Below are positions 25,102 to 33,164 of a DNA stretch of 64,000 bases, piece after piece (the first letter of the stretch is position 1; the number at the start of each line of letters is the position of its first letter). The stretch spans positions 62,001-126,000 of the forward strand of contig JBMNMA010000001.1 in assembly GCA_050953105.1 (NCBI GenBank). Direction: 5' to 3'. A program made the translations under genes and the position numbers. Under the pieces are notes generated by a model. The model saw only the letters and a list, made by a program, of their open reading frames with translations, did not search any database and had not been told where the DNA came from. Source of the stretch: UBA1206 sp050953105. Its GTDB lineage: Bacteria > Bacillota > Clostridia > Oscillospirales > CAG-382.

Positions 25102-26874
25102 ATGACATTTTCTAAAGCCTTTTTAGATGAAGTCAAGGACAGAAACGATATAGAGGAAGTAATAAACCGCTATGTCCCCTTAAAACGGGCGGGGTCTAAC
25201 CTAGCGGGGCTTTGCCCCTTCCATTCCGAAAAAACCCCCTCCTTTACCGTTTTTCCCGCATCCCAAAGCTTTTACTGCTTCGGCTGCCAGACCGGCGGGG
25301 ATGTAGTGTCCTTTGTTATGCGTTTGGAAGGCCTTGATTACCCCGAGGCGGTGGAATTCCTCGCCCGGCGGGCCGGAATTCCGGTGGAAAACGACTACTC
25401 CGACACTTCCCCGGTAATACGGGTGAAAAAGGAGCGGGTAATCGAAGCGGTGCGGGAGGCGGGAAAATTTTATCACAACCGGCTTTTTGCTGAAGAAGGA
25501 AAGGCCGCCCTTGAATATACCGTAAAGCGGGGGTTTACCAATCTTACGCTAAAACGCTTCGGCATAGGCTACGCCCCCGACAGCTGGAGTTCTCTGCACA
25601 ACCACTTAAAGGACAAGGGTTTTACCACCGAGGAAATGAAAGCGGCGTTTCTTGTGGGTGTTTCAAAAAAAGGCACCCCCTTTGACATTTTCAGAAACCG
25701 CATTATGTTCCCGGTTTTCGACCTTTCGGGTAACCCGGTGGCTTTTTCCGCAAGGCGGCTTAACGAAAGCGACGAAAAGAAATATATAAACACATCCGAC
25801 ACGCCGGCTTTTAAAAAGTCAAAATTATTATTTGCATTAAATATCGCCAAAAATTCGGCTGATGGGACGTTAATATTATGCGAAGGTGCGGTGGATGCGG
25901 TAATGCTCCATCAGGCGGGGTTTTCCAACGCCTGCGCCACTCTGGGCACCGCCATAACCGACGACCACGCAAGGATAATTTCCCGACTGGCAAAAACCGT
26001 TTACCTTGCCTATGACATAGATAAAGCAGGGCGATCGGCCACCGAAAAAGCCATTGCCAAGCTTAATCAAGTAGGTGTTACGGCAAAAATAATAAATTTA
26101 GGCACCGACACCAAGGACCCCGACGAATTTATTAAAAAATACGGCGCCGACGCTTTCAGGCGTAAGCTGAGCCTTTCGGAAGGGCAGTCGGAATATCTTA
26201 TAAATCAGATTCTTTCTAAATACGCCCTTGACCTGCCCGACGAAAGGGCAATGGCATCAAGGGAAATATGCGCCTACCTTGCCTCGCTGTCAAGCAAGGC
26301 CGAGCTTGAAATTTACGCCTCCGCCGTCGCTTCAAGGCTGGGGGTGGGTAAGGAAAATCTGCTTGAGGACACCGAGCGTTACAGACGGATAAACCAAAAG
26401 GGACAAAGGAAAAAGTTTGATGAAAAGGCAATGACCGAAATAGAGGGTTTCGGTGACAAGGTAAACAAAGACAAGGTAAGGTATTCGGCAGCTGCCACCA
26501 TTGAGGAAAAAATTTTAGGCATACTGCTTGTCCGCCCCGACCTGGGAAAAGCGGCGCTTAAAAAGTTAAATGCAAGTTCCTTTGTAACCGATTTCAACAA
26601 AAAAGTGTTTGAGTTTTTCATGGAAGATTTTGAAGAAGGCCGGCAGGTTAATCTGTCAAGGGAGGGCTACTTTACGGCAGAGGAGATTTCCTCCATTGTC
26701 AAAATGATGGCCCTTAGAGAAAGCTTTGACGACAATTCCCAAAACGTTCTTGATGAATACATAGAAAAGCTTGAACGGCAGAAGGAAATGCGGGAAGGCG
26801 AGGAAAAAATAAAGGAAAATCCCGCCGAAGGACTGGCAAGCTATATTGAACAGCTAAGAAAACGGAAAAAATAA
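25102..26874 (+). CDS. dnaG: DNA primase
   Basis: I place the start at the ATG at 25102 (MTFSKAFLDEVKDRNDIEEV), with ACGGAG 5 nt upstream. The frame is open further up, into dgt. At 590 residues it has the CHC2 zinc finger (CPFHSEKTPSF...FYCFGC), the DnaG core, and a TOPRIM domain with the Glu in LILCEGAVDAV and the Asp motif YDIDKAG. A C-terminal helicase-interacting region follows. It makes RNA primers for replication. It forms the macromolecular-synthesis unit with rpoD. Confidence 0.96.
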   Translation: MTFSKAFLDEVKDRNDIEEVINRYVPLKRAGSNLAGLCPFHSEKTPSFTVFPASQSFYCFGCQTGGDVVSFVMRLEGLDYPEAVEFLARRAGIPVENDYSDTSPVIRVKKERVIEAVREAGKFYHNRLFAEEGKAALEYTVKRGFTNLTLKRFGIGYAPDSWSSLHNHLKDKGFTTEEMKAAFLVGVSKKGTPFDIFRNRIMFPVFDLSGNPVAFSARRLNESDEKKYINTSDTPAFKKSKLLFALNIAKNSADGTLILCEGAVDAVMLHQAGFSNACATLGTAITDDHARIISRLAKTVYLAYDIDKAGRSATEKAIAKLNQVGVTAKIINLGTDTKDPDEFIKKYGADAFRRKLSLSEGQSEYLINQILSKYALDLPDERAMASREICAYLASLSSKAELEIYASAVASRLGVGKENLLEDTERYRRINQKGQRKKFDEKAMTEIEGFGDKVNKDKVRYSAAATIEEKILGILLVRPDLGKAALKKLNASSFVTDFNKKVFEFFMEDFEEGRQVNLSREGYFTAEEISSIVKMMALRESFDDNSQNVLDEYIEKLERQKEMREGEEKIKENPAEGLASYIEQLRKRKK

Positions 26875-26923
26875 AATTACATAGATTGCTTTGATATTTC
26901 TAAGCAACGAAAGGATTGGTTAA

Positions 26924-28030
26924 ATGAACGACAAACAGCAGGCATTAAATGAGCTTATCGAAAGGGGTAAGGCAAAGGGTTCTCTGACACCCTCCGAGGT
27001 GCTTGACGCCCTTGACGATACCGACTGCCCCATCGAGCTGCTTATTAAAGCCTTTGAAACCCTTGAATCCAACGGGGTGGAAATTACCAGCGACACCATC
27101 GACCCGGATGTGTTTGACATACCCGAGGACGAGCTTATTGACGAGGAAATTGACGAAAACCCCGAAATGGTGGTTAACTACCTCGCCCAGGAGGGTGTAT
27201 CCATTGACGACCCGGTAAGAATGTATCTTAGGGAAATCGGCAAGGTTCCCCTTCTCACCGCCGAGCAGGAGCTTGAACTGGCCGAAAAAATGGCCGCCGG
27301 CGACGCCGATGCAAAGCAAAAGCTGGTAGAAGCCAACCTAAGGCTTGTGGTGTCAATTGCAAAGCGATATGTCAACCGCGGGGGTATGTTCTTCCTTGAC
27401 CTTATACAGGAAGGTAACCTTGGTCTGCTCAAAGCCGTGGATAAGTTTGACTACGTCAAGGGCTACAAGTTTTCAACCTACGCCACCTGGTGGATAAGAC
27501 AAGCTATAACCAGAGCGATAGCCGACCAGGCAAGGACCATACGCATACCCGTTCATATGGTTGAAACAATAAACAAGGTGCTTAGGGTTTCACGCCAGCT
27601 GTTACAGGAATTAGGCAGGGAGCCTACCGAGGAGGAAATTGCCGAGGAAATGGGTATTCCCGTGGACAAGGTGAGGGACATTTTAAAAATCGCCCAGGAG
27701 CCGGTGTCCCTTGAAATGCCTATCGGCGAGGAGGAGGATTCCCATCTGGGAGACTTTATCGCTGACGACAACGCCCCCGCACCCCAGGATGCGGCTTCCT
27801 ATTCCATGTTAAGGGAGCAGCTTTTAGAGGTTTTGCACACCCTTACTCCGAGGGAGGAAAACGTGTTAAAGCTGCGTTTCGGTCTTGAGGACGGCCGTCC
27901 CAAAACCCTTGAAGAGGTGGGCAAGGTGTTTAACATCACCCGGGAGCGTATAAGGCAGATTGAGGCTAAAGCCCTCCGCAAGCTCCGCCACCCCAGCCGG
28001 TCAAAGCGGCTTAAGGATTACCTTGAATAA
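26924..28030 (+). CDS. rpoD: Primary RNA polymerase sigma factor
   Basis: The 368-residue sigma-70 protein has region 1.1 (about 1-75), region 1.2 (DDPVRMYLREIG), and region 2 with the -10 reading helix YATWWIRQAITRAI. Regions 3 and 4 follow, the last with LEEVGKVFNITRERIRQIEA. Length and motifs are those of the housekeeping SigA. GAAAGGA lies 10 nt before the ATG. A TTGCTT...AAGCAA inverted repeat (26886-26907) precedes it with unknown role. Confidence 0.97.
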   Translation: MNDKQQALNELIERGKAKGSLTPSEVLDALDDTDCPIELLIKAFETLESNGVEITSDTIDPDVFDIPEDELIDEEIDENPEMVVNYLAQEGVSIDDPVRMYLREIGKVPLLTAEQELELAEKMAAGDADAKQKLVEANLRLVVSIAKRYVNRGGMFFLDLIQEGNLGLLKAVDKFDYVKGYKFSTYATWWIRQAITRAIADQARTIRIPVHMVETINKVLRVSRQLLQELGREPTEEEIAEEMGIPVDKVRDILKIAQEPVSLEMPIGEEEDSHLGDFIADDNAPAPQDAASYSMLREQLLEVLHTLTPREENVLKLRFGLEDGRPKTLEEVGKVFNITRERIRQIEAKALRKLRHPSRSKRLKDYLE

Positions 28031-28060
28031 AGCAATTTGACGAAAGGACTATATATTGTA

Positions 28061-29080
28061 ATGCTTAATCAGTTAAAGGAACTTGAATCTAATGCGGCAG
28101 GCGAAATAAAATCGGCATCCTCCATGGAGGAGCTTGACGCAATAAGGGTTAAATATCTCGGCAAAAAGGGTTATCTTACCTCAATATTACGCACTCTCGG
28201 TCAGCTTTCGGCGGAGGAACGCCCGGTAGTGGGGGCCGCCGCCAACGTGGCAAGGCAGAATATAGAAGGCTTTATTGAGGAAAAGGAAAAAGAGCTTGAC
28301 AATCTTTTGCTTGAAAAGAGACTTAAAGCCGAAAAGCTTGACGTTACCCTCCCCGGCATAATCCGGGAAATCGGACATAACCATCCCTTAAGATCCACCG
28401 AAAACAAAATGGTTGAAATATTTATAAGAATGGGCTTTGAAGTGGTGGAAGGGCCTGAGGTTGAGTCGGTTTACAACAACTTCGATGCGCTAAACGCTCC
28501 CGCAGACCACCCCTCAAGGGATATGACCGACACCTTCTACATATCTGAAGGTGTGGTGTTAAGGACACAAACATCTCCCGTTCAGATAAGGGCTATGAAA
28601 AACAGAAAACCCCCGATTCGTATAATCTCCCCCGGCCGGGTTTACCGCTGCGACGCTCCTGATGCCACCCATTCGCCGGTATTCCACCAGCTTGAAGGCC
28701 TTGTTATCGACAAGGGCATTTCAATTTCCGACCTTAAAGGCACCCTTGACCTGTTCGCTCAGTCCATGTTCGGCGAAGGGACAAAAACCAGGCTTCGCCC
28801 CCATAACTTCCCCTTTACCGAGCCTTCGGTTGAGGTTGACTTTTCCTGCTTTGCCTGCGGCGGCGAGGGCTGCCGGCTGTGCAAGGGTGAAGGCTGGATA
28901 GAAATGCTGGGCGCCGGAATGGTTCACCCCAACGTGCTTTCCGAATGCGGCATTGATCCGGAAGTTTATACCGGCTTTGCTTTCGGTATGGGGATTGAAA
29001 GAATTGCCATGAGGAAGTTTAACATTTCCGACATGCGGGCGCTTTATGAAAACGACGTCCGCCTTATTGGGCAGTTCTGA
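28061..29080 (+). CDS. pheS: Phenylalanyl-tRNA synthetase alpha subunit
   Basis: The enzyme has 339 residues from the ATG at 28061 (MLNQLKELESNAAGEI); the frame continues up to a TTG at 28037. It has an N-terminal coiled coil and the class II motifs, including HNHPLRSTENKM, the motif 2 region YRCDAPDATHSP.FHQLEG, and the motif 3 GFAFGMGIERIAM. An unusual but recognisable C.CGG.GC.LC element (about 270-285) looks like a zinc-binding insertion found in many Firmicutes PheS. With PheT it charges tRNA-Phe. It is 30 bp downstream of rpoD and may share its transcript. Confidence 0.96.
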   Translation: MLNQLKELESNAAGEIKSASSMEELDAIRVKYLGKKGYLTSILRTLGQLSAEERPVVGAAANVARQNIEGFIEEKEKELDNLLLEKRLKAEKLDVTLPGIIREIGHNHPLRSTENKMVEIFIRMGFEVVEGPEVESVYNNFDALNAPADHPSRDMTDTFYISEGVVLRTQTSPVQIRAMKNRKPPIRIISPGRVYRCDAPDATHSPVFHQLEGLVIDKGISISDLKGTLDLFAQSMFGEGTKTRLRPHNFPFTEPSVEVDFSCFACGGEGCRLCKGEGWIEMLGAGMVHPNVLSECGIDPEVYTGFAFGMGIERIAMRKFNISDMRALYENDVRLIGQF

Positions 29081-29109
29081 TGATATATGAATAAGGATGG
29101 GTTTTGATA

Positions 29110-31497
29110 ATGAAAGTTTCACTCAACTGGATTAGAGATTACGTTGATTTTACCGATAATATAAAGGAATACACCGAAAAGCTTACCATGTCCGGCACCA
29201 AGGTGGAAGGATATGAGATATACGGCGAAAATATAAAGAACGTGGTTGTGGGAAAAATTATATCCACCACCCCCCACCCCGATTCCGACCATCTTACCAT
29301 CTGTCAGGTTGACGTGGGCGGCGAAAAGCCTTTGCAGATTGTTACCGGCGCCACCAATGTCAAAGCCGGAGACATTGTGCCGGTGTGCAAGCACGGTGCC
29401 GTATTGCCCGACGGAAAGGTTATAAAAACAGGCAAACTGAGGGGCGTTGTGTCCGAAGGGATGCTTTGCTCTATCAGTGAGCTTGACCTTACCAAGCACG
29501 ACTTCCCCTACGCCGAGGAGGACGGGATATTCTTAATAGACGAAACCGACGTCAAATGCAAGGTGGGCGACGACATAAGGGATGCCCTTATATTAAATGA
29601 CGTGCTGGTGGATTTTGAGCTTACCTTCAACCGCCCCGACTGTCTGGCGTTCCTGGGTATAGCAAGGGAAACCGCAGCAACCTTCAAAACAGCGTTAAAA
29701 TATAAAGAACCCTTTGTTGCACCAAAAAACAACGGTGAAACCGCCGCCGACTATGTGTCTGTCCGGGTGGAAAACCCCACCCTTTGCCCCAGATACACCG
29801 CCAGGGTGGTTAAAAACGTTAAAATCGCCCCCTCGCCCTTGTGGCTTAGGGCAAGACTTAAAGCCTGCGGCATAAGGCCCATTAACAACATAGTGGACAT
29901 CACCAACTATGTAATGCTGGAATACGGCCAGCCCATGCATGCCTTTGACTACAATTTCATAACAAGCAAAACAATCGTCATACGCAATGCCGCTGAAGGG
30001 GAAAAGATTACCACCCTTGACGGGGTTGAAAGACAGCTTGACAGTTCCATGCTCTGCATTGCCGACGGGGAAAAGGCCATTGCCCTGGCAGGTATTATGG
30101 GCGGGGAAAATTCCGAAATCACCGATTCCACCACCACCGTGGTTTTCGAATCGGCCAATTTCAACCGGGAAAATGTCCGTCTTACTTCCCGCAAGGTGGG
30201 ACTTCGCACCGATTCGTCTAAGCGGTTTGAAAAGGGACTTCCCCCCTACAACGCTCTTGTGGCAATAAACCGAGCCTGCGAGCTGGTAGAGCTTCTTGGC
30301 TGCGGCGAGGTGGTTGACGGGGTTATTGACCAGTGCTTTGCAAATATTAATCCCACAAAGGTTAAGTTTGAGCCCGAAAAAATCAACACCCTGCTGGGAA
30401 CAAGCATTACAAGGGAAGAAATGGCCGATATCCTTAAATGGCTTGACATTACCCTTGACGGGGATTACCTTGTAATACCCCCCTACCGTAACGACATTGA
30501 AAAAACCGCCGACGTGGCCGAGGAGGTTGTCCGTCTTTACGGCCTTGACAACATAACCGGAACTAACTTCAAAGGCGAAGCCAAAGAGGGCAAGTTTACC
30601 GAAAACTATGACTTTTTGTTAAAGGTTCATTCCGCCCTTGTATCCCTGGGATTTAATGAAATTTATTCCTATTCCCTTACTTCCCCGGCGTTTTTCGACA
30701 AAATCCGCCTTCCCGAAAATGACGAAAGGCGTAACGCCATCAAGCTTATAAACCCCATAGGAGACGAAACCTCTGTTCTCCGCACCACCCCCCTTCCCTC
30801 TCTGCTTTCCTGCCTTGAGACCAACTACAACCGCCGCACACTTTCGGCAAAGCTGTATGAAACGGCAACGGTTTATAAAAAGGCCGGGGATATGTCGGAG
30901 GAAAGAAAGGTGCTTTCGTTAGGCTTTTACGGCGACGGCGACTTTTATCAGATGAAGGGTTATATTGAGGAAATTCTAAATTACTTCGGTATTACCGGCT
31001 ACACTGTTGTCCGGGACGACACCGGTACCACCTATCACCCCGGCAGATGTGCCAAGATTGTTGTAGGTAACGAGGAAATAGGCATTTTCGGCCAGATTCA
31101 TCCGCTGGTTGCAGGCGAGTTCGGCATGGACTGCGAGGTGTATGCCGCCGAAATTGAAATAAACGGACTGCTCAAATACCACACAAGGGAAAAGCAGTAT
31201 ACCCCCATTCCCGTTTATCCCGCAGTCGAAAGGGACCTTTCCCTGGTTATGGACGAGGACACCGAGGCGGGGCAGGTTATTTCACTTATCAAAACCTACG
31301 CCGGCAAGCAGCTTGAAAAGGTGAATGTGTTTGACGTCTACCGGGGCAAGGGGGTTGAAGCTGGCAAAAAGTCAATGGCTTTCCGCCTTACCTTCCGCAA
31401 AGCCGACGGAACGCTTAACGACAGCGAGGTTGACGGAAAAATCCAAAAAATCCTTTTTATGCTTAAAGACAAAAACTCTATTGTCCTGCGTTCATAA
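29110..31497 (+). CDS. pheT: Phenylalanyl-tRNA synthetase beta subunit
   Basis: This 795-residue protein starts MKVSLNWIRDYVDF at the ATG at 29110 (a TTG 6 nt earlier is in frame but less likely). It has the tRNA-binding OB domain (about 40-155), the B3/B4 editing region, the B5 domain, the class II-like catalytic core and the C-terminal anticodon-binding FDX-ACB domain (IPVYPAVERDLSLV). It forms the alpha2-beta2 enzyme with pheS, 29 bp upstream. No T-box or attenuator precedes the pair; the gap to rpoD is only 30 bp. Confidence 0.97.
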   Translation: MKVSLNWIRDYVDFTDNIKEYTEKLTMSGTKVEGYEIYGENIKNVVVGKIISTTPHPDSDHLTICQVDVGGEKPLQIVTGATNVKAGDIVPVCKHGAVLPDGKVIKTGKLRGVVSEGMLCSISELDLTKHDFPYAEEDGIFLIDETDVKCKVGDDIRDALILNDVLVDFELTFNRPDCLAFLGIARETAATFKTALKYKEPFVAPKNNGETAADYVSVRVENPTLCPRYTARVVKNVKIAPSPLWLRARLKACGIRPINNIVDITNYVMLEYGQPMHAFDYNFITSKTIVIRNAAEGEKITTLDGVERQLDSSMLCIADGEKAIALAGIMGGENSEITDSTTTVVFESANFNRENVRLTSRKVGLRTDSSKRFEKGLPPYNALVAINRACELVELLGCGEVVDGVIDQCFANINPTKVKFEPEKINTLLGTSITREEMADILKWLDITLDGDYLVIPPYRNDIEKTADVAEEVVRLYGLDNITGTNFKGEAKEGKFTENYDFLLKVHSALVSLGFNEIYSYSLTSPAFFDKIRLPENDERRNAIKLINPIGDETSVLRTTPLPSLLSCLETNYNRRTLSAKLYETATVYKKAGDMSEERKVLSLGFYGDGDFYQMKGYIEEILNYFGITGYTVVRDDTGTTYHPGRCAKIVVGNEEIGIFGQIHPLVAGEFGMDCEVYAAEIEINGLLKYHTREKQYTPIPVYPAVERDLSLVMDEDTEAGQVISLIKTYAGKQLEKVNVFDVYRGKGVEAGKKSMAFRLTFRKADGTLNDSEVDGKIQKILFMLKDKNSIVLRS

Positions 31498-31523
31498 TTT
31501 ATTTGAATGATACAAAAAAACTG

Positions 31524-31552
31524 TTGCAATATAATTTTCACCGTGCTATAAT
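31524..31552 (+). promoter_or_regulatory. Promoter of ireB
   Basis: TTGCAA (31524-31529) and TATAAT (31547-31552) are 17 bp apart, with an extended -10 TGC directly before TATAAT. It lies 35 bp before the ireB ATG and 27 bp after the pheT stop, so ireB has its own promoter. Confidence 0.85.
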
Positions 31553-31586
31553 AAAATTTGTTAGCATTTATATAGGGGGGCGAAGC

Positions 31587-31841
31587 ATGAACGACAAAGC
31601 AACAAAAACCCGTATGTTCAGCGTCAAAGAGCAGGAAGAGCTTACCATGCGCCAGACGCTCCAGACGGTATATGATTCCCTAAAGGAAAAGGGATACAAC
31701 CCCATTAACCAGATTGTGGGGTATATCCTTTCGGAAGATCCGACATACATTACCAACCACAATAACGCACGGGCGCTTATTCGTAAAATCGATCGTGACG
31801 AGCTTTTGCGCTCCCTTGTTCAGAATTATCTGAAACTTTAA
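31587..31841 (+). CDS. ireB: IreB-family (UPF0297) regulatory phosphoprotein
   Basis: The start is the ATG at 31587 with GGGGGGCGAAGC before it, giving 84 residues (MNDKATKTRMFSVKEQEELT...). The sequence matches IreB/YrzL, with its two N-terminal Thr (6 and 8), EKGYNPINQIVGYILSEDP and an arginine-rich end. In Enterococcus faecalis IreB is phosphorylated on N-terminal threonines by the PASTA kinase IreK and controls cell-wall stress resistance. This makes it a likely target of the PrkC/PrpC pair at 9265-12847. The usual follower ruvX is missing; a small unknown gene takes its place. Confidence 0.93.
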   Translation: MNDKATKTRMFSVKEQEELTMRQTLQTVYDSLKEKGYNPINQIVGYILSEDPTYITNHNNARALIRKIDRDELLRSLVQNYLKL

Positions 31842-31853
31842 AGAAAGGAACGG

Positions 31854-32150
31854 ATGATGGGCGAAGAAAATAAAATAAGACCCTTTATGTATAAGGGTAA
31901 ACCCCTTGTCCGTCAGGGACAGTTCATCTTTTACGGCAACCCCGACGACAAGGCGATACTCTTTATGAACATCCTCGAAACAAAGAAAAGCGGGGATTTG
32001 GATGTTGCCTCCCGTGTTCTGGTTCAGATACAAAAAACCGGCGAGTCGGTTAGCTTTAATGAAAAGGTCATAAAACAGTGTGAAAAGAAATCCTTTTATG
32101 ACGCTTTCGAAATAGGCCTTATCTGGCTTGAACGGGAACTTAAAAAATAA
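31854..32150 (+). CDS. Conserved hypothetical protein downstream of ireB
   Basis: A 98-residue protein with the blocks YKGKPLVRQGQFIFYGNP and IQKTGESVSFNEKVIKQCE. It looks like a small soluble alpha/beta protein without a signal peptide or membrane helix. It resembles a short conserved family I associate with clostridial ireB loci, but I know no function. GAAAGGAACGG precedes two possible ATGs (31854, 31857). It is 12 bp after ireB and ends at a terminator, so the two form a two-gene operon. It is not DUF1292, which often sits here. Confidence 0.75.
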   Translation: MMGEENKIRPFMYKGKPLVRQGQFIFYGNPDDKAILFMNILETKKSGDLDVASRVLVQIQKTGESVSFNEKVIKQCEKKSFYDAFEIGLIWLERELKK

Positions 32151-32159
32151 TAAAAAACG

Positions 32160-32185
32160 CCGCCGTAAGCAATTACGGCGGTTTT
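32160..32185 (+). terminator. Terminator after the ireB operon
   Basis: A perfect 9-bp stem (CCGCCGTAA/TTACGGCGG) closes a GCAA tetraloop (32169-32172) and is followed by TTTT. It begins 10 bp after the upstream stop codon and ends 19 bp before the next start. Confidence 0.85.
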
Positions 32186-32203
32186 AATAAGGTGGAAAAA
32201 AGC

Positions 32204-33034
32204 ATGAAACTTACTTATCTCGGCACCGCGGCGGCGGAAGGCTGGCCGGCGGTTTTCTGCAACTGCGAACATTGTTTAAGGGCTAAGGCGGCAGGGGGAA
32301 AGAACCTCCGCACCCGCAGCCAGGCTCTCGTAAACGATAATCTTCTCCTCGACTTCCCCATGGACACCTATATGCATATGCTTAGCAACCGGCTTGACCT
32401 TTCGGCGGTGGATTATGTATTTTTCACCCATGCCCACCTTGACCATTGTTCACCGGTGGATTTGTTCTTCCGCTCGGAAGGGGTTTACGCTCACAAGCTG
32501 ACCAAAAAAGAATTGAACCTGTATGGCAGCTTAAAAGTTGGCGAACGTCTTAATCATATTGTAAAAGCCTACCGGGATGAGTCTTTCGGGATGAAATTTA
32601 CCCAGGTAGCACCATATAATCCCGTATTCTGCGGCGATTACAAGGTAACTCCCCTGCCGGCATATCATTCCTCACCGGATGATGCCGTGGTTTATCTTAT
32701 CGAGGAAGGGGGCAAAACCCTCCTTTACCTCCACGACACCGGTGTACCCTATGACGAGGTTTTGGATTATCTTGTTCAAAATAAAATCAAAGCGGATTTT
32801 GTCAGCTACGACTGCACCTATGTTGCCCTCCCCAGCGGCGGCGGACATATGGGACTTGATTCCTGCCAGGTTTTAAGGGACAAGTTCCTTGCCCTTGGCA
32901 TTATCGACGAAAACACAATAAACTGCATTAACCATTTTTCCCACAACGGCAGGCTTATCCATGACGAGCTGGTGCCGGTTGCCGAAGAACTTGGCTTTTT
33001 AACCGCCTACGACGGCATGGTAATTGAATTTTAA
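32204..33034 (+). CDS. PhnP-like metallo-beta-lactamase-fold hydrolase
   Basis: This 276-residue protein starts at the ATG at 32204 (MKLTYLGTAAAEGWP), with AAGGTGG 8 nt upstream; a GTG four codons earlier is in frame. The metal motif is THAHLDHCS, with further His in LHDTG and near the end (INHFSHNG). An early CNCEHCLRA (Cys triad) resembles the structural zinc insertion of PhnP, a cyclic phosphodiesterase. Here no C-P lyase genes are near, so the substrate is unknown. The gene stands alone between two terminators. Confidence 0.85.
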   Translation: MKLTYLGTAAAEGWPAVFCNCEHCLRAKAAGGKNLRTRSQALVNDNLLLDFPMDTYMHMLSNRLDLSAVDYVFFTHAHLDHCSPVDLFFRSEGVYAHKLTKKELNLYGSLKVGERLNHIVKAYRDESFGMKFTQVAPYNPVFCGDYKVTPLPAYHSSPDDAVVYLIEEGGKTLLYLHDTGVPYDEVLDYLVQNKIKADFVSYDCTYVALPSGGGHMGLDSCQVLRDKFLALGIIDENTINCINHFSHNGRLIHDELVPVAEELGFLTAYDGMVIEF

Positions 33035-33037
33035 ATT

Positions 33038-33064
33038 AAGACGGGGTTATATCCCCGTCTTTTA
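33038..33064 (+). terminator. Terminator after the PhnP-like hydrolase gene
   Basis: AAGACGGGG and CCCCGTCTT (9 bp) pair around the loop TTATAT, followed by TTT. It starts 4 bp after the stop codon. Confidence 0.85.
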
Positions 33065-33116
33065 TTATGCAAAATCTAATACCATCCCTATCTCACAAGG
33101 TTATTATTACATAACA

Positions 33117-33144
33117 AAACACCGCCGGTTTAACGGCGGTGTTT
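33117..33144 (-). terminator. Terminator for the phosphodiester-glycosidase gene (works in both directions)
   Basis: An 11-bp perfect stem, AAACACCGCCG/CGGCGGTGTTT, surrounds a 6-base loop. On the minus strand it is followed by TTTTGTTAT-like sequence and lies 21 bp after the stop codon of the gene at 33165. Confidence 0.8.
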
Positions 33145-33164
33145 AATATTATTGCGGATAAGGA

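Noticed and set aside
33117..33144. Possible small CRISPR-like or repeat unit from the GC-rich palindromes between 33038 and 33144
   Set aside because: The two palindromes differ in sequence and each is a simple terminator at a gene end; no repeat-spacer pattern exists anywhere in the window.
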